DNA from: Isoetes taiwanensis
Taxonomy: Eukaryota; Streptophyta; Lycopodiopsida; Isoetales; Isoetaceae
Direction of reading: 5' to 3'
DNA length: 64,000 bases
NCBI GenBank assembly: GCA_021234155.1
Contig: JAJEKV010000225.1
Span: forward strand, 1-64,000
How positions within the stretch are numbered: position 1 is the first letter of the stretch; every line of letters begins with the position of its first letter. Below the pieces are notes generated by a model. The model saw only the letters and a list, made by a program, of their open reading frames with translations. It was not told where the DNA came from and made no database searches. Below are positions 1 to 12,360 of the stretch, piece by piece. A program made the translations under genes and the position numbers.

Positions 1-1036
1 GTAGTTCCCAAGAGCTCACAAAGGACTACTTGAGATCTGAATTCAGGCAGGATAATCAACACAAGAAGAAGCAACAGACAAAGGAAAAGGAAAAGAGGCT
101 GGAATCTTCTTTGACTGTTAGTTCTGACAGATCTAATTGTATGCTTCCAGTTCCTGAGATCCATGATTTTACATCTGATTCTAGTTGTCCGGAAACATTT
201 TGGAAGAGGCTATATCTATAGGCAATGCTCAAGTATTGGACCCAATCAGATCTCCTTCCTGCTGCTAACCACGAGTTTCCAATCTTGTAAAGGTATTTCT
301 CCATCTATATTCTCTGATCTGGATCTGCAGTATGAAATGTTAGACAGCACTTGTCTTCTTGAGAATAATGAAATTACAGACCAGTTTAGGTGAAACAACA
401 GAATTTATGGAAATAGCAGCATCTACAGATTTGGAACAACACCAAGATATTTATAGTTGAATCTGAACAAGATGATTTGCATGTGGCTTGTCTGCATCAG
501 CATAGGGATGAAATATTTGAGCATCAAGTGTATACTGCAGATTTCAAAGATGAGTTGGTTCTTCAACTTCCTTGGATGGATATATATGAGCAGAATGCTG
601 GTTTTGTTCCATAATCACTAGGTTAGTAAACATGAAGTCGATTTTCCACTTTATATTCATCTACATATTCCATTTTGCTTGCACACATGATGGGAAAGTG
701 GAGGATCATTCTAATTTGGATGATTGTTTGGGGTATATTTCTTACCCTGGTATTGGAGGATTAACCAATAGGCTAAAGGTCAGTTACAGATGCTTGCATT
801 TGAGAAATCAAGTTCTCGTTGCTCTTGAGTTACTTAAATCTTCAAATCTGATTTCTAGTCATGATTTAGCTGCAAATAGTCCTCATTTATTCCAAGGGCA
901 GTTTCAAGCGCATGAGCAGATTTTAATCTCTGAGATGAGCAAGGGAACAGGGCCGGGCACATATAGGTGTTATACCCGCGATTGTTTTGAAATTTCCTTC
1001 TGCAAAAATCTTGGCAGAGCAGTTTCAGTTTTTTAA
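1..1036 (+). pseudogene. Exon-like remains of an unidentified host gene
   Basis: Several plus-strand open stretches (30-221, 163-393, about 440-612 and 632-1036) have ordinary protein-like composition with acidic and charged runs, for example HRDEIFEHQVY and KVEDHSNLDDCLGY. They sit in different frames and are separated by stops, as expected of exons plus decay. The segment may end at a splice donor near 775 (ctaaaggtcagt). I do not recognise a domain. The gene continues off the left edge of the window, so what is seen is internal or C-terminal. It could be the end of a neighbouring gene or an upstream part of a larger transcription unit; nothing ties it to NUP214. Confidence 0.3.
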
Positions 1037-1263
1037 ATTAAAGTGCTCAAGCAAGGGCATGCACTTCTCAGTAGGGTCTGGGACAAGTGTAGAGAATGGG
1101 TACAGGGGCAGAAAAATTTGGTTTAAGACCAATATTTAAATTGGCCAGCATGGCTACTTTTGTGGCTCACTCTACTCCATATGCTGAACTCTTCTACAGG
1201 TGTTTTGAGTTTGCAGCAGTGTTTGTCCTCGGGGGATGATTTCGTGTGCTAGTCATCAGGGGA

Positions 1264-1506
1264 TGTTAGAATATTGTATTCTATGTGTTATGATGACTAG
1301 GCACACTGTGCCTGTAGTCACGCTTGCTGACCTGGCACACTGCAGCTTGCACACTAGTCATCATTTGTTGCTGCTGACATGGCACTTCATATATTAGCCA
1401 GAGTCAAGCCTCATACAGTGATTAAAGCTCCACATAGCATTGGTTAGCTTGCGCTTGTATCTTGCATCTTTCTTTGCATTCTTCATGAGCCCACTGGATT
1501 CTATCA
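1264..1506. mobile_element. Probable solo LTR of a copia-like retrotransposon (fossil)
   Basis: A 243-bp noncoding block starts TGTTAGA and ends TCTATCA, the TG...CA ends typical of plant LTRs. It contains a TATA-like stretch (catatatta) followed by a run of T-rich 3' sequence. No primer-binding site or coding sequence lies beside it, so it would be a solo LTR. I see no clean 5-bp target duplication, which weakens the call. Confidence 0.35.
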
Positions 1507-1544
1507 CCAGGTTAGACAAAAAATGGCATTCCCGGCATCATGTG

Positions 1545-2430
1545 AAGCCTCCTTCAAGGATTGAGGAGATTGAGAGGAAACATATAAAAAACTTCTTCCA
1601 AGGCTGTTATTGATGCTGCCATCAGCACTGAAGCTCATTCTAAGGTATTCTTGGACTCAAAACAACAGTTTCTACATATGTTAGTTGTTATTTGACTTGC
1701 ATTGCTTTGAAACAGGCTGTTGCTAGTCACAACACGGTTTCACAGAAGGTGGGCTTATTATATAATATCAATCAAAGTTCCAACTGAAGGCTTAGTTTCT
1801 GTGTCTTAACAAATAAAATCTCATGTATGTCTAGCCAAATTTTATCGGACAGAGATGCACAAGGGGGTGACTACTGGTCAGAATAGAGCTCGGTGGTTCC
1901 AGATCAAAAGGCACAGGTAGATCCATGATGGACATTAACAGTGCGATATTCCACTCGTTGTTATGCTGATATATCGCCCCCCTAGGCCTTCCACTTGGGC
2001 GAAAAGGTATCATGCCTGTTGGTGCAGAGACTGTACCTCGGACTGATAAGGTGCATATCTAATAGTATGCTTGTGTATGTATGGGTCTTGTTTTACACCA
2101 ACGTTCCGCAAAAACGCTTGCATGCTATCATCAAGTTCTGGCTTGCTTGGTTCTAGGACTATGTATTTGTTAATTGTTTATATTACACTACACTATCCTC
2201 TTTGTTTTTCTTGGTTGCTTCAGGACTAGCAATTAGTTGCTGCCTGCAGAAAAGCGTCCATCTCTTTGAGCGTTAGGTGTCTGCAGAGTCTTCTTAATGG
2301 AAAACTGTGGGAAATCACGAACATCAATTGTCAAATCATGAAAAAGTAGATACACTAAAAGAAATGCACCCGATCTACCAGATATAACTGCGGAGGGAAG
2401 AAGACTAATTAGACATCTCAGAGCCATCTT
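1545..2430 (+). pseudogene. Unidentified spliced host gene, decayed
   Basis: A short exon ends at 1644 with a GT donor. The next exon, 1716-1748, follows an AG acceptor and precedes GT; the phase-0 join reads ...STEAHSK / AVASHNTVSQK. Further exon-like stretches read IAPLGLPLGRKGIMPVG (about 1968-2049, then GT) and LLNGKLWEITNINCQIMKK (about 2285-2350). One in-frame stop lies at about 1966 and another after 2350. This is plausible host protein sequence with intron borders, but I do not recognise the family. It may be part of the same gene as the 1-1036 remains or a separate small gene. No start codon was assigned. Confidence 0.3.
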
Positions 2431-4540
2431 ATAAGTCTCTGTCCTGCTTATTGAGCAAACTTTTGATACCCCCTCAAGTGGAAAAGAGGAAGCAAAATTT
2501 CACCTTTGTTTACCATGATCTGTCTCTTAGTAAACTTAATTTCTTCACCATCTATTCTTTAAATTGTAAGAAACACATGCCTATTAATTGTTTGTTGAAG
2601 GACTCAGCAAGCTGGTCCCTGTTTGAATATGCATATGTATCCCTCACAAAGTGTAAATGTGTGTCCAAATAATCGGTCCGTGCATGGAACATAGGAAATC
2701 TTGCAAGCTCTACTGTGGGCTGATCATTACAACTTGCATAGGCAAATATGTATGTCTGATTAGCCACATAGCTTTAGCCACACCCAAGACAGTATCTTGT
2801 TTCTTACTCATCCACGTTACCTTCAAGGTAAGTAATTATGCCACTGATTCTACTCCTTGTATCCTCACATCCTGTGAAACCACTATAAGCATGTACTGTC
2901 CAAAAAGTAATTTCTGACTTGCTACCAAAGCCTTCCAAATAAGCAAGAACCCTTTCATGGCTTTGCTTTGAAGCTGACATGTGTAAATAAGAGCCTTTAA
3001 TTGTCAAGTCAATAAGAGCTTCCACATCTATATGCCTTCAAGCAAAAAATCATTGCAACATTTGAGAAGTAGCAAGCTGCTATACTAGAGTCTGATATGT
3101 TGTTGAAGCTTCATACAAATTCCTTTACCAAAGGATTTTGGTTTCAAGGGAGTCTATATGATCACATGAAACTCAGATGGCACCATAAATAAACACTAAG
3201 GTAAGACTCGTTGCCAAAGGTTTTGCTCAAAAGTTTGGTAATGATTATGACAAAAAGTTTGGTATGTATTATGATGGCGTGTATGCATCTTCTGCAGTTT
3301 CTAGCCAATGCATAATAGCGAAGCAATGAGTGTCGAGATTGACTAGTCAGCTTAGCAATTTCAGCTGAAAGGTTTTTGCGTCACCTATTTAAGCTGAAAG
3401 ATATAGATCTGTACACTATCGGAGCGAATTTTTTTGAATGGGATCAGTTGAATGGGTACTGGAAAAGCAGATAGAACCCACAGACTCTAAGGATGCAAAA
3501 TGGCCCTTTCTGATAAATTAAAGTTACTCCCTAAATGGAAAATCCTACTGGAGGATGGAAATGGTTATCAGTCTTCAAATTCTTTTGGAGGTAACCAGCA
3601 AAATTTGGCTCTGAAGAGTCATTTTTAGAATGTGAGAACCTTCTTGCAAAATTTTGGGGTTGCGCTGAAGAAAGGTGCCCAATTTAGCAGGGATAACTAC
3701 AAATTACTAACTAGTCATCTCGTGGGCCAACTTATGTGTCCCCATCAGCCTGTTGTCATGCGTTTTATTTACACAAAAGCATGTTATAAACATTACATCT
3801 AATAAGACGAATGAGGTTTTCTTTTGCTCAGTTCTACTTTCTCCTAGTGGTTGTCTTTCTTTGGGAAGCCTCTGTGTTTCTTCATGCATCTATGAGCACT
3901 TAATTGAAGTTGAATACCTTGGAACATAAAACATGCCTTTAATGGCCTTGATAGGTTTCATCATGATTAAGGAAATGTATCTGGGCATGTTTGACTACAA
4001 TGCGGCTCTTGCTTCATCATGATTAAGAAATGTATCTGGACATGTTTGACTACAATGTGGCTCTTGCTTTTTTTGTTCAGGACCCGGCAATTTCGTCTGC
4101 AGACTTTGAAAGCAACTGACAGGGGACACTGACTTTTTGTCAGAGCTTCGATGAGGTTGGTGTCTATGCTTAATCTTTTAATGGGTAGACGTTCAGTCTT
4201 TTCTGCTTCTACTAGGATTGTGCTCGTTCAGTCTTTCTACTTCTAGTAGGGATTTGCTTGTTAACGGAAGATTGTAAGCCCTATTGCTCTTGGAAGGTGT
4301 TATTATTGATATAATTGCTTTCCTTTATTGGATTACATACACACTGTTCCCTCATTTTAGAGGAAATGTGATTTTTGCTTGTCTTATTAAGAAAAATTAG
4401 AAAACAAGGCATGTTGATGATGTTTTAGATTTGTGCCTTTCAAGACGTTGATCCATTTGCATGTTGCTGATGTCTAACACCCTAGCAAAAGATCGTCATG
4501 GCCCCTTCTAATTTTGGGATTCCTTATGAACTCCATGGTT
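2431..4540. other. Noncoding stretch, no gene recognised
   Basis: AT-rich sequence with only short chance ORFs on both strands. The one structured item is the tandem duplication at 3957-4067. A fragment at about 3590-3690 (NLALKSHF, then CENLLAKFWGCAEE in another frame) could be an exon scrap but cannot be placed. Confidence 0.4.
3957..4067. repeat. Two-copy tandem repeat, 56 and 55 bp
   Basis: Unit 1 (3957-4012) and unit 2 (4013-4067) both begin ttcatcatgattaag and end ggctcttgc. They differ by three substitutions and one deleted base, so the duplication is fairly recent. It lies in noncoding DNA before the NUP214 exons, followed by a T-run. Confidence 0.85.
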
Positions 4541-4544
4541 TCAG

Positions 4545-7500
4545 GTTAGAAGGGTGGCTGATGAGATTGATGAATTGATGTCTACTCTGGACGTGAGGAA
4601 TGGAGCTCCCCAGGGAATGCTGAATAAGCAGAACTTGGAAAGCTTGGAGAAGAAATTGAGTGTGACATTGACTGACTGCAAGAGCTTTAAGGTGACATTC
4701 CGAAGCAAGCATACTCTTGCTTGCATTTTGACAATGCATGCTGGTTAGGATTTATTTCTTTTTTCGTCATAATTTGCTATGATATAATTTCAGTTTAACA
4801 TTCACTTAAGCCTCAAAAATGTTTGACCATTAATCATTATCTGTGCTTGTTGTTCTGCTTATTAGTGGCTTACAAATGTCATAGCAGTTGTACTTACAGA
4901 CGAATGGTTTTTATTTTGATTGTTCTTATTTTCCTTCTTTTGCAGTCTAAACTGGTGAATATTCATCATGAGATTGCTGATCTTCACGACCAGAGCTTGC
5001 AAGGTTGCTGTTAAATCTCTTTTGTTTGTTTGCGCAGTTGCCTCATTTGATGCAATTGATCTGATCACCTTTTTGTTACATCATCATGTCTATGTTTTGA
5101 TGCATGTATTGTGTCTCTGTAAAGAGCTTTGCAGTAGTTAAGGACCTGAAATTTTTAAGTTGGCTTCAAGTATGCAAATATAGGTAGCTTGAAATTTAAT
5201 GGTTGAAAGTGCCTCAGTGTTGTATCTTTATCAGACCCATATTAAATTGCTCTATCTGGCTAACTGCATGTCTATACATGGCGCTCTGTTTACTTGTTTC
5301 TAATTTTTTGACCTAATGATGATTAACCAAACATTCTAAATAGCTGTGGTTATTTGCATGTAAAATTCATCATGAAGTGGATGCCTGGAGAATTTACGTC
5401 CAAAGCTTGGTTGAACAAGCAGCAGATGCGAAATATCAAGATATTTCCTTCCACCGGAAACTACAGCCGAGATGGAGCTCAAGCGGAAGAATGTCTTGAG
5501 GGCAGAACAGGTGCAGATAAACTTTAAAAGTTGCAACAGGTTTTCATCTTTTGTTGTTTACTCAGACTCAACAAGTTGGGAAATTTGCAGATTTTAAAAG
5601 AAAGGATTGCAGAATTAGAGAATCATTTCCATGTCCTTGAGCTGAATCAGAAAAAGACAACTTAACGATCCTTTGAGAAAGCGAGCTTCACAGTCTTCAC
5701 TTTTTGGAGTGCGGTATGGGAGGAACATTGTGTGATGTATTTATCGCTTATTGGAGTGTTACTAATGTTGAGATATGTAATGTTTGGACAGACAACCACA
5801 GTCATTTCAAAGCCTTTACAGTACGGTAAATACACAATTAGAAGTTGCAGGGCAACTCTGTTTTCTTCCCTTACGCACCAGATGGAAGTTCTTAAGATTT
5901 CTCCATCTAGTTCAAAAAATGCATATTCTAGAAGGGAAACAATTTTGAAGTCCCTAGGTATTCCAGCAGATGTAGTGCATGAATCTACCTCGTCTTCTGA
6001 AATTGGCAGCCTTGAAACTCTAAATGCATCCGGCCATGTACTTTCTACTCCGAAAAAAGCAGCATTGCTGGAGAAACCTGGTGTCTCTTTGCATGACTCA
6101 ACAACACGAAGACGCAGAGATTCCATGGACAATGTAAGTCTCAGACCATTAAGTGAACCTAATGTACTTGCATGTGTCTCAAGGCATATTGGGTGTTGTA
6201 GGCTTGGGCAAAGGGTTGCTGCTGCAAAACAACCATCAAAGGGTTTCCCATACAAGCCCGACAGAGAAGAAAAACAATGGTTCAAGAACAGAGCAAAAGA
6301 GGTTACAGTTATGGGGATCTGATCACTCACCAGAGGCAGGGATTAAGACGCATCTTTCTCCAATGTCAATGGCTGTGTTGGAGGTACCCGTTTCCTCCAG
6401 ACAGGACCGCATGACTGGTAAACCATTTATGTCTTCAAATACGCGTCAAAAGTTGGAGTCAAATGAAGGTATTTACTTATATCCTAGTTGTTCATTTGCT
6501 ATAGAGGTTACCTATCATTTCTGCTTGCTTGATGACATTTCTGGTTGGCAGGGGAAAGGAAAACTCCAGATTCATTAAGGTTCATATCAACTTCAGAAGC
6601 AAGTGTACCTACTAAATCGGTCTCAAATATTCCAAAGAAATCAGATGCAAACATAACAGACCGACTTGTGAAAGAAGTAATGCCAAAGACTTCTCCATTC
6701 CAAGCTGTTCAACAGCCATCTAAGATGGAATTTTTGAAGCAGGAAGGTAACAAACCAGTCAATATTATACCGAAACCTGAGTTAGGTCCAGTTCCTAAGA
6801 CACAACCGATGACAATTGCACCCAGTGTGGTATCTAAAAGCGAGCTTAAAACAGTTCCTGTTGCAACTTTACCTTCAACTGCCTATAGGGGAATAGAAGA
6901 TGGTGCAGTTAAAATGCTTTCTAATAATGCAACGTCGTCACCGATGCTATTTCCCCTTGCACCTATTACTTCAAGCAGTCATGTGAATACCTTGCCATTG
7001 GCAACTGCTTCCATGGTCAGCAGCAGCAGCAGCACCATGCTGTCTAATTCTGGCTCTAAGGTGATATCCTCATCCGTTGCTGCACAAGCTAAATTGGAAC
7101 ATATTACTCGGAGACCAGCGTCTGATTCTCCGCCTAAAGAGGTGGTGCCCTCGGCTGCAAGCATAGCTGCTGTATCAAGTTCCTCAATGACTGTTACCAT
7201 AGGTGCTAATACGATGTCATCTTTCGAAAACGTGGCACCCTCAATTGCCAGTGCGACTGCTGCATCAAATTCCTCTCCAATACCTGTCATGGCTTCCAGC
7301 ATGATGCCATCTCCAGCATTCAATATACAACCTAAATTGGATCAGTTTAGCCAAAGCTCTATGGCCCAAACTTCTGGTATTTTTTTCCTCTCTCTCTAAC
7401 TCACAGGTGGCGAGTGGCCTGAACTCTGGTGTTGGATCTCCGGCTGGGCTTACTGTAAAGCCAGCAATTAGTCCTCAGTATTGCCTACACCTATTGAGAG

Positions 7501-8299
7501 TGATGATGAAGAGGACATGGATGAGGAGATCTCTTCTGGCGGTGAAGCGTTTGGAGCGTTTGGGGGCCTCGGTTTAGGTGGTTCAGTTGCTTCGTCTTCG
7601 CAGAAAGCGAATCCCTTTGGTGCTACCTTCACTAGTCAAAAGCTCAGCTTTTACATTGACACAACCAACTGGCCAGTTGTTTCGTCCACCTTCATTTTCA
7701 TTAACATCAGCCCAGAGCTCGGCGTCGTCATAAAGCTCAACTTCCTTTTTGGTGCCCCTTCCACTCGCCTAATACTGGCAATTTGTTTGGCAGTCCATCC
7801 ACTTCATCTAATACAGGAGGGAACTTATTTGGGCAGCCAAGCCTGGGTGCTTTGGCAAACCTGCACAGTTGGGGCCAGGCCAGCAAGCTCTGGGAAGTGC
7901 ATTGGGTGCATTTGGACAGACTAGGCAAGTTGGTTTGGAACGCCATTTGGTTCTGCAGTTGGGTGGCATTACATCAGGTGGTGGATTTTGCAAATGCAGC
8001 AACAGGTGGTGGATTTGCGAATGCAACAGGTGTGTTACATTGACTTTCTGGTTTCATGCCTAGCATTTTTCTTCAAAGAGATTTATATGATTTTGTGTTG
8101 CAGGTTTCTCAAGCATAGCTTCTGGTGGTGGGTTTAGTGCCTTCAGTCAGAAAGCAAGCAACAGTGCTTTTGCCAGTTTGCAGGCTCACCTGGTGGGTTT
8201 GGAGGAGCTACCCCTGCATTTGGATTTTCAGGGCCTTCTGCTGGAGCTTCTGGATTTGGTGCACAGTCTAGTCAAGGCAGGCGCTTCACACAGATCTGA
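4545..8299 (+). pseudogene. NUP214: NUP214-like nucleoporin, 3' half, multiply frameshifted
   Basis: This is the C-terminal half of a plant NUP214, the cytoplasmic-face nuclear-pore FG protein used in mRNA export. Exons with GT/AG borders: 4545-4691 (VADEIDELMSTLD), 4946-5003, about 5338-5510, from 5591 (ILKERIAELENHFHVLELNQ), about 5760-6133, 6201-6469, 6553-7376 (Ser/Thr/Ala-rich linker), 7407-8029 and 8104-8299. The first five give the coiled coil; the last two hold FG repeats such as NLFGSP, NLFGQP and GGFGGATPAFGF. The end reads FTQI-stop, matching the family's FTQIRK terminus. Frameshifts are visible near 5455, after 7640, within 7690-7960 and near 8185 (a lost T). The N-terminal beta-propeller exons are absent from the window. 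It is either a pseudogene copy or a real gene with assembly indels; splice sites are intact, so the second option stays open. Confidence 0.8.
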
Positions 8300-11200
8300 A
8301 AATAAAGTGCTGGAAATTTCCTTAATAGTTGTGCATGCAATGAGGCATCTAAGCAGCCAGGCCATTTTGTAGTTTCAGTAGGTCTGTGGCTTTGCAATTT
8401 TGCTTGATTGCAAGATAAGCGCGTCAAGTTGTCCTATGGCAACCTTAAGAATAGGGGAGAAGACCTGTGGGAGAAAGGAAACAGGTAACTAGACAGCATA
8501 ATATCAAATCAAGATGAAGGCACTTGGAACGGGCAGGTATCGCTGCTGTCTGTTCAGATTGTCATCAACATTCTAGTAAAGAAACTATCAAAAGGAGAAA
8601 AGAGGAGCAAATAAAAAATGTACAGGAACAGGAATATTAATGCAAGTGCACATCTTGCACATTATTTAAAGGCGATTCTTTTAGTTTTATAAAATGTCAG
8701 CGGAACAGAAACTTCCACTTTGGACAGATCACTGTAGCATGCCAATAAGCTTAAAAAGAACCTTGAAGCTCAACCTCTCTATCCTCACTATCTATTGCAC
8801 CAATTTTTATAATTGAAGGATATAATGAGTAAATTAAGTAATGTTAGTGTAAAGGGTAAAGTTAAACGTCTCTAGGGTAATATTTGGCTATGAGGACAAG
8901 TGGCACTAGAGTTGAGGCGTTATCATATATAGGTGACATTTTCTATGTTTGGTTATGGATAACTAATGCCTCTCCGCGATGCTCCTATTATTAACTTGAA
9001 TTTTTAGAGCTGGAATGACTCTAAATTAAAAATTCGGTATCAACTAAAAAGGAGGCGGCCGGTCAAGGCGCGTTGCGAGTGTGGGGCGTGGATAATTGCC
9101 ATTGGCTATTGTAGAAAATGGCCACGTAAAATGTTTAGGGTTTCTGTTGGGGCTGCGCCGCGAGCGATGAGGGCTCTTAAGCGGCACCATAGTAGTGGTG
9201 CACATGGCGATCACCATAGCCATGTTTAGCGAATCTTTATGATTATTCAACTCCGGCACTATCTCCCTTTCGGCGGTTTTTCAATGGGATTGCATTTCCT
9301 TCTGGGTAAACTCGAACTTGCTTGTATTTCATTTTTTTTTTACGTATTTCTTGGCGTACGCATTTCTTGACCCGGCATACTCAAAGCTTGTGATTTAGGA
9401 ACAAGTGAAATTCTTGAAAATTCTTTATTGTGGTAAGCACATAGCAATGTAGAATTTTCTTTTGTTAAACCATATCTTTTACGTAGAAATGTATTGGATG
9501 AGGGGCGTAGATCTAGAACTCTCTTGCAGAAGTATTCATACATCTTGCTTCTTCCTTTAGGAAAACTTAGAACTATAATGAAAGGTTTATTTGCATCTTT
9601 GCAAAATCACATGTAAAGATAGTGTAAACATAAAGGTTCTTTGCTTTCACTTTGCATCTATGATATCTTGTGTGTATCTATGTCATATACCTTTACGGAA
9701 ATAAGATCTACAAGTTATTTTTTTAGGTTGATGACTTGCAAAAGAAATAGAGATTTTTTGAATGGGGTCACAACTAAAGCGAAATTGCATTATAAATTTA
9801 AAATTTTATTAAATGGCGATTGATATCTGAGAATTTTCAAGTTAAAAGAAGAGGCCAGAAGGCCTAACCATTGAACTTAAAGAAAGGCTATCACATCGGT
9901 CATGTCTAGCGAGAACATGGAGCATATGGAAAGGGGTGAATGTTTAAATTATGCATGCTAGAAACTTTATGGCTTTTGGATTAGTCAAACCATACCTGAG
10001 TAGGACATGACTTGGTAAAAGTCAATAGATCTAAGCAGCATTTGGAGGTTTACTTATATTATTACGGTAAGTCCATATCGATCGAAAAAGCGTTACAAAA
10101 GCAATCCATTTTTGGAAAAAACCGTTTGAATTTGCTTGTATTTCATATATTTTTGATCGGCATGCTACAACTTGTAGGCATGAGTAAAATTACTAATATG
10201 TATTGTGGTGGTCTTTTCTGTAGGTTGGCCAATGTAGAAAGAAGTTGGCTCCTAATTTTCTTATGTTAAACCATATCTTTTCTCTAGAGATGTATTGGAT
10301 GGGAACATTCGGCCTAAGAGGAAAAATTACATTAAATTTTGAAATCAAACTCTGAGTTTTGTTAAGGTTAATGGATGTTTGGTATGAATGTCACTTGGAA
10401 CATGGTTTTAGACCTCATTGTCACAATAAAATAAACAATTTTGCATGGCAGCCTTAAATGGCCACCTTGATAGCCTATGTGGGCTGGCCCCGACCTTGGT
10501 GGTACCAATACCCCTATTACTTTGGCGCATCGAGGAAGTTGAGGTGGCTTTGCCATCCTTTCATGCAACAAAATTTATAAAATCGTGGTCTTGTTGGGCA
10601 TGTTGCCATGTGGCATGCATGGCTTGTAAGATCTTTAACTTCATTCTTTGCAACACTTTCTCCCTTAAGTGCGCAGCCAATGGACACCCTTCCCTATGTG
10701 AAATTTTAAGTTTGGCAATTTTGTCGACATAAAAGCGTCCCTTTTTTTTTGGCGTTTTTAATCGAAAACCAATTGTCACGTTTCCTTGTCCTTTTTGGTT
10801 TCGTTTGGTGTCGTTTTTATAACGTCAATCGGGTTAATGAAATTAGTGACAAAGGATGGAAGAGTTGCAAGTTCGAACTAATGGAATTGAGCTTGGAAGA
10901 CTCTCTAGACGAGGATAGGTTCATCTCGATTACACAAAAAATTACAATTCATGGAAGAATTTGATGAAAGCCTTTTTCTCATTAAAGGCTTTTGGTAGTC
11001 GATGGAAAATCGGGGCCATCTAAATAAAAAAATTCCAATTTGGAAGAATAAAAATTCTGTTTGGAAGAAGAGGTTGTGGATACGACGGAGGATATGGTTT
11101 TACGTTCTTGGCGGGGCAATTTCACGGCCGGAGCCCGCTTGAAATTGCCACGAAACGAAAAAAACGGTCGATCAGGTACCCCTACAATATCATGTCGAGT

Positions 11201-11587
11201 GAATTTGAATGATTATTTTTTTTATGCGATCTCTAACTGCGCATAACCCGGTGATGTAGAATCGAAGAATTCAAGCTGCTATTAGTGTTCTTTTGAGTCG
11301 GCGATAAGTATATCGAGAATGCACCACCCGGAATAGAATGCGACCGATTATGATATTGTTTTGTCAATGCAATTCGGTAATGGAAAGCGATACTCACTGT
11401 TGGATATAGGATTGAGTATAATTATCTACTTACTACCGTGTGAGATACACTTAAAATTGATCCAAGTAAACAAAAGGCCAAACGTTGAAATTAGTGCAGC
11501 GAGAAGCATCACGATTGAATGTTGTTTTCATTCTTCCGCAGTGGTGCAACAAGACATATAGCGAGGAAATGAACAAATTACGGAAAA
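8300..11587. other. Noncoding stretch with diverged repeats
   Basis: No gene recognised. Two diverged direct copies lie at about 9317-9500 and 10132-10300. Both contain a cttgtatttcat stretch, then a block reading attttcttntgttaaaccata, then tagaratgtattggatg. Short ORFs here have no recognisable motif. A GC-rich patch lies at 9050-9190. Confidence 0.5.
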
Positions 11588-11907
11588 GGGTGAAAGCATG
11601 TTAGGGTGTACCACTTTTGGAACCTGCAAAAGTACATACACTAGGTACTTTAGAATTGGGTACTTTTTTAATTTTCTTTTCATTAAAACTAACTAAAAAT
11701 TCAAAATAAAAGTCAATGTCATGTTAATATTCAGCGTTAAGATAAAGGTAATGTTATTGGAGGCCAAAATAAATACAACAATTCTAAAACATAGCTTTTA
11801 TTGAGATATTACATAGGTACCCAGTACCCAGAGGTGGCTACCTTTTTGGGTACCTTTTTAGTCCCTAAATGATACTTTTTAAGGCACACCCTAACATGCT
11901 TTTACCC
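11588..11907. mobile_element. MITE, 320 bp, with about 22-bp terminal inverted repeats
   Basis: The left end reads GGGTGAAAGCATGTTAGGGT; the right end, reverse complemented, reads GGGTAAAAGCATGTTAGGGT, one mismatch. The interior is AT-rich and noncoding and carries repeated gggtacc-type motifs near 11670 and 11820-11860. A-runs flank both ends, so the target duplication cannot be fixed; AAAA is possible. It is a nonautonomous DNA transposon. The superfamily is not decidable from the sequence. Confidence 0.75.
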
Positions 11908-11979
11908 AAAAATCTAAAAGTAGTTAGAAATTCTACGCCCGTGATGACTATTCATATAAAATAGTTGATCGCGGTGATG

Positions 11980-12360
11980 TGAATTTGGGACGTGAAATGG
12001 CTCAAGTGGAATCAATTTAGGATATATTATATATGTCGAGGGTTGAAAAGAAATTTGCTTTCGATTGCCTCTCTTACAAATAAGGATATAATGTATTCTT
12101 CAATGAAAAAGTGCCACAATTTTTCAGATGAAGATGAGCCTAAAATAGTTGGAAGGGCAAAAGAGATGGAAGATTATACATTTTTTATCTTGCTGATAGA
12201 GGTCAACAAACACAGTAGCCTCATAGATACTACGACCAAAGTAAGCCTCGGGTTCCAAATCACCAATATGAATAGCCACCTCATACCAAAAGATTTCCAT
12301 TTTGATGATAGGAAGGGCTCATACATCTTTGCTTTAATCCTGTCAAATGTTCTCCTTTAG
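11980..12360 (+). mobile_element. Copia-type pol scrap (fossil)
   Basis: A short plus-strand stretch reads YICRGLKRNLLSIASLTNKD, resembling the conserved segment just before the integrase zinc finger in Ty1/copia polyproteins (YVPGLKKNLLSVSQL type). The rest of the ORF has no recognisable domain. Only a few hundred bases survive and it is clearly broken. No LTRs were found nearby. Confidence 0.45.

Noticed and set aside
5662-6330. 222-codon minus-strand ORF
   Set aside because: It is the antisense shadow of a NUP214 exon whose plus-strand frame has recognisable family sequence and splice sites.
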